A stretch of DNA of 5,251 nt, taken from CAYGZM01 sp964354365. Lineage in GTDB: Bacteria > Planctomycetota > Phycisphaerae > Sedimentisphaerales > Anaerobacaceae. The stretch covers positions 1 through 5,251 of the forward strand of contig CAYGZM010000225.1 of assembly GCA_964354365.1 (NCBI GenBank), in the 5' to 3' direction. Under the pieces are notes generated by a model that was not told where the DNA came from, ran no database searches, and saw nothing but the letters and a program-made list of their open reading frames with translations. Position numbers and translations under genes: made by a program. Below are positions 5,249 through 5,251 of this stretch, piece by piece (positions within the stretch are counted from its first letter, which is position 1; every line of letters starts with the position of its first letter).

Positions 5249-5251
5249 TTG

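Overview
The window reads as ordinary bacterial chromosome with three complete genes, all on the + strand. The best guess for the host is a planctomycete, probably of the Phycisphaerae type. This rests on a ribosomal S1 protein with a long acidic tail next to ispH, and on an exported protein that ends in a PEP-CTERM sorting signal and pairs a laminin-G/DUF1349-like domain with a PA14-like domain. The assignment is inferred from protein style; no rRNA or other phylogenetic marker was available to test it.

Bases 62-910 encode IspH (LytB), the iron-sulfur enzyme of the last step of the MEP isoprenoid pathway. A 183-base spacer follows, carrying two back-to-back stem-loops, the second followed by four T and terminator-like. 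Bases 1094-3115 encode a six-domain S1 protein (rpsA) with a charged low-complexity tail of about 130 residues. The ispH-S1 order recalls the IspH-S1 fusion proteins known from Clostridia, but here the two are separate genes.

Bases 3116-3773 hold no convincing gene and are the least ordinary part of the window. In order they contain a perfect 9-bp inverted repeat that overlaps a second, mutually exclusive one; a strong sigma-70 type promoter (TTGACG, 18 bp, extended TATAAA); and about 400 nt of apparent 5' leader. The leader has several local hairpins and ends with two identical 20-nt hairpin repeats, 30 bp apart, about 50 nt upstream of a near-perfect Shine-Dalgarno.

Bases 3774-5159 encode the secreted PEP-CTERM protein, and a 15-bp GC-rich terminator hairpin closes the window. 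The first two genes are housekeeping (isoprenoids, translation). The third looks like an independently regulated extracellular or surface protein with its own promoter, long leader and terminator. I see no mobile element, CRISPR array, tRNA or rRNA. The candidate for something undescribed is the regulated leader of the PEP-CTERM gene; its function is unknown.
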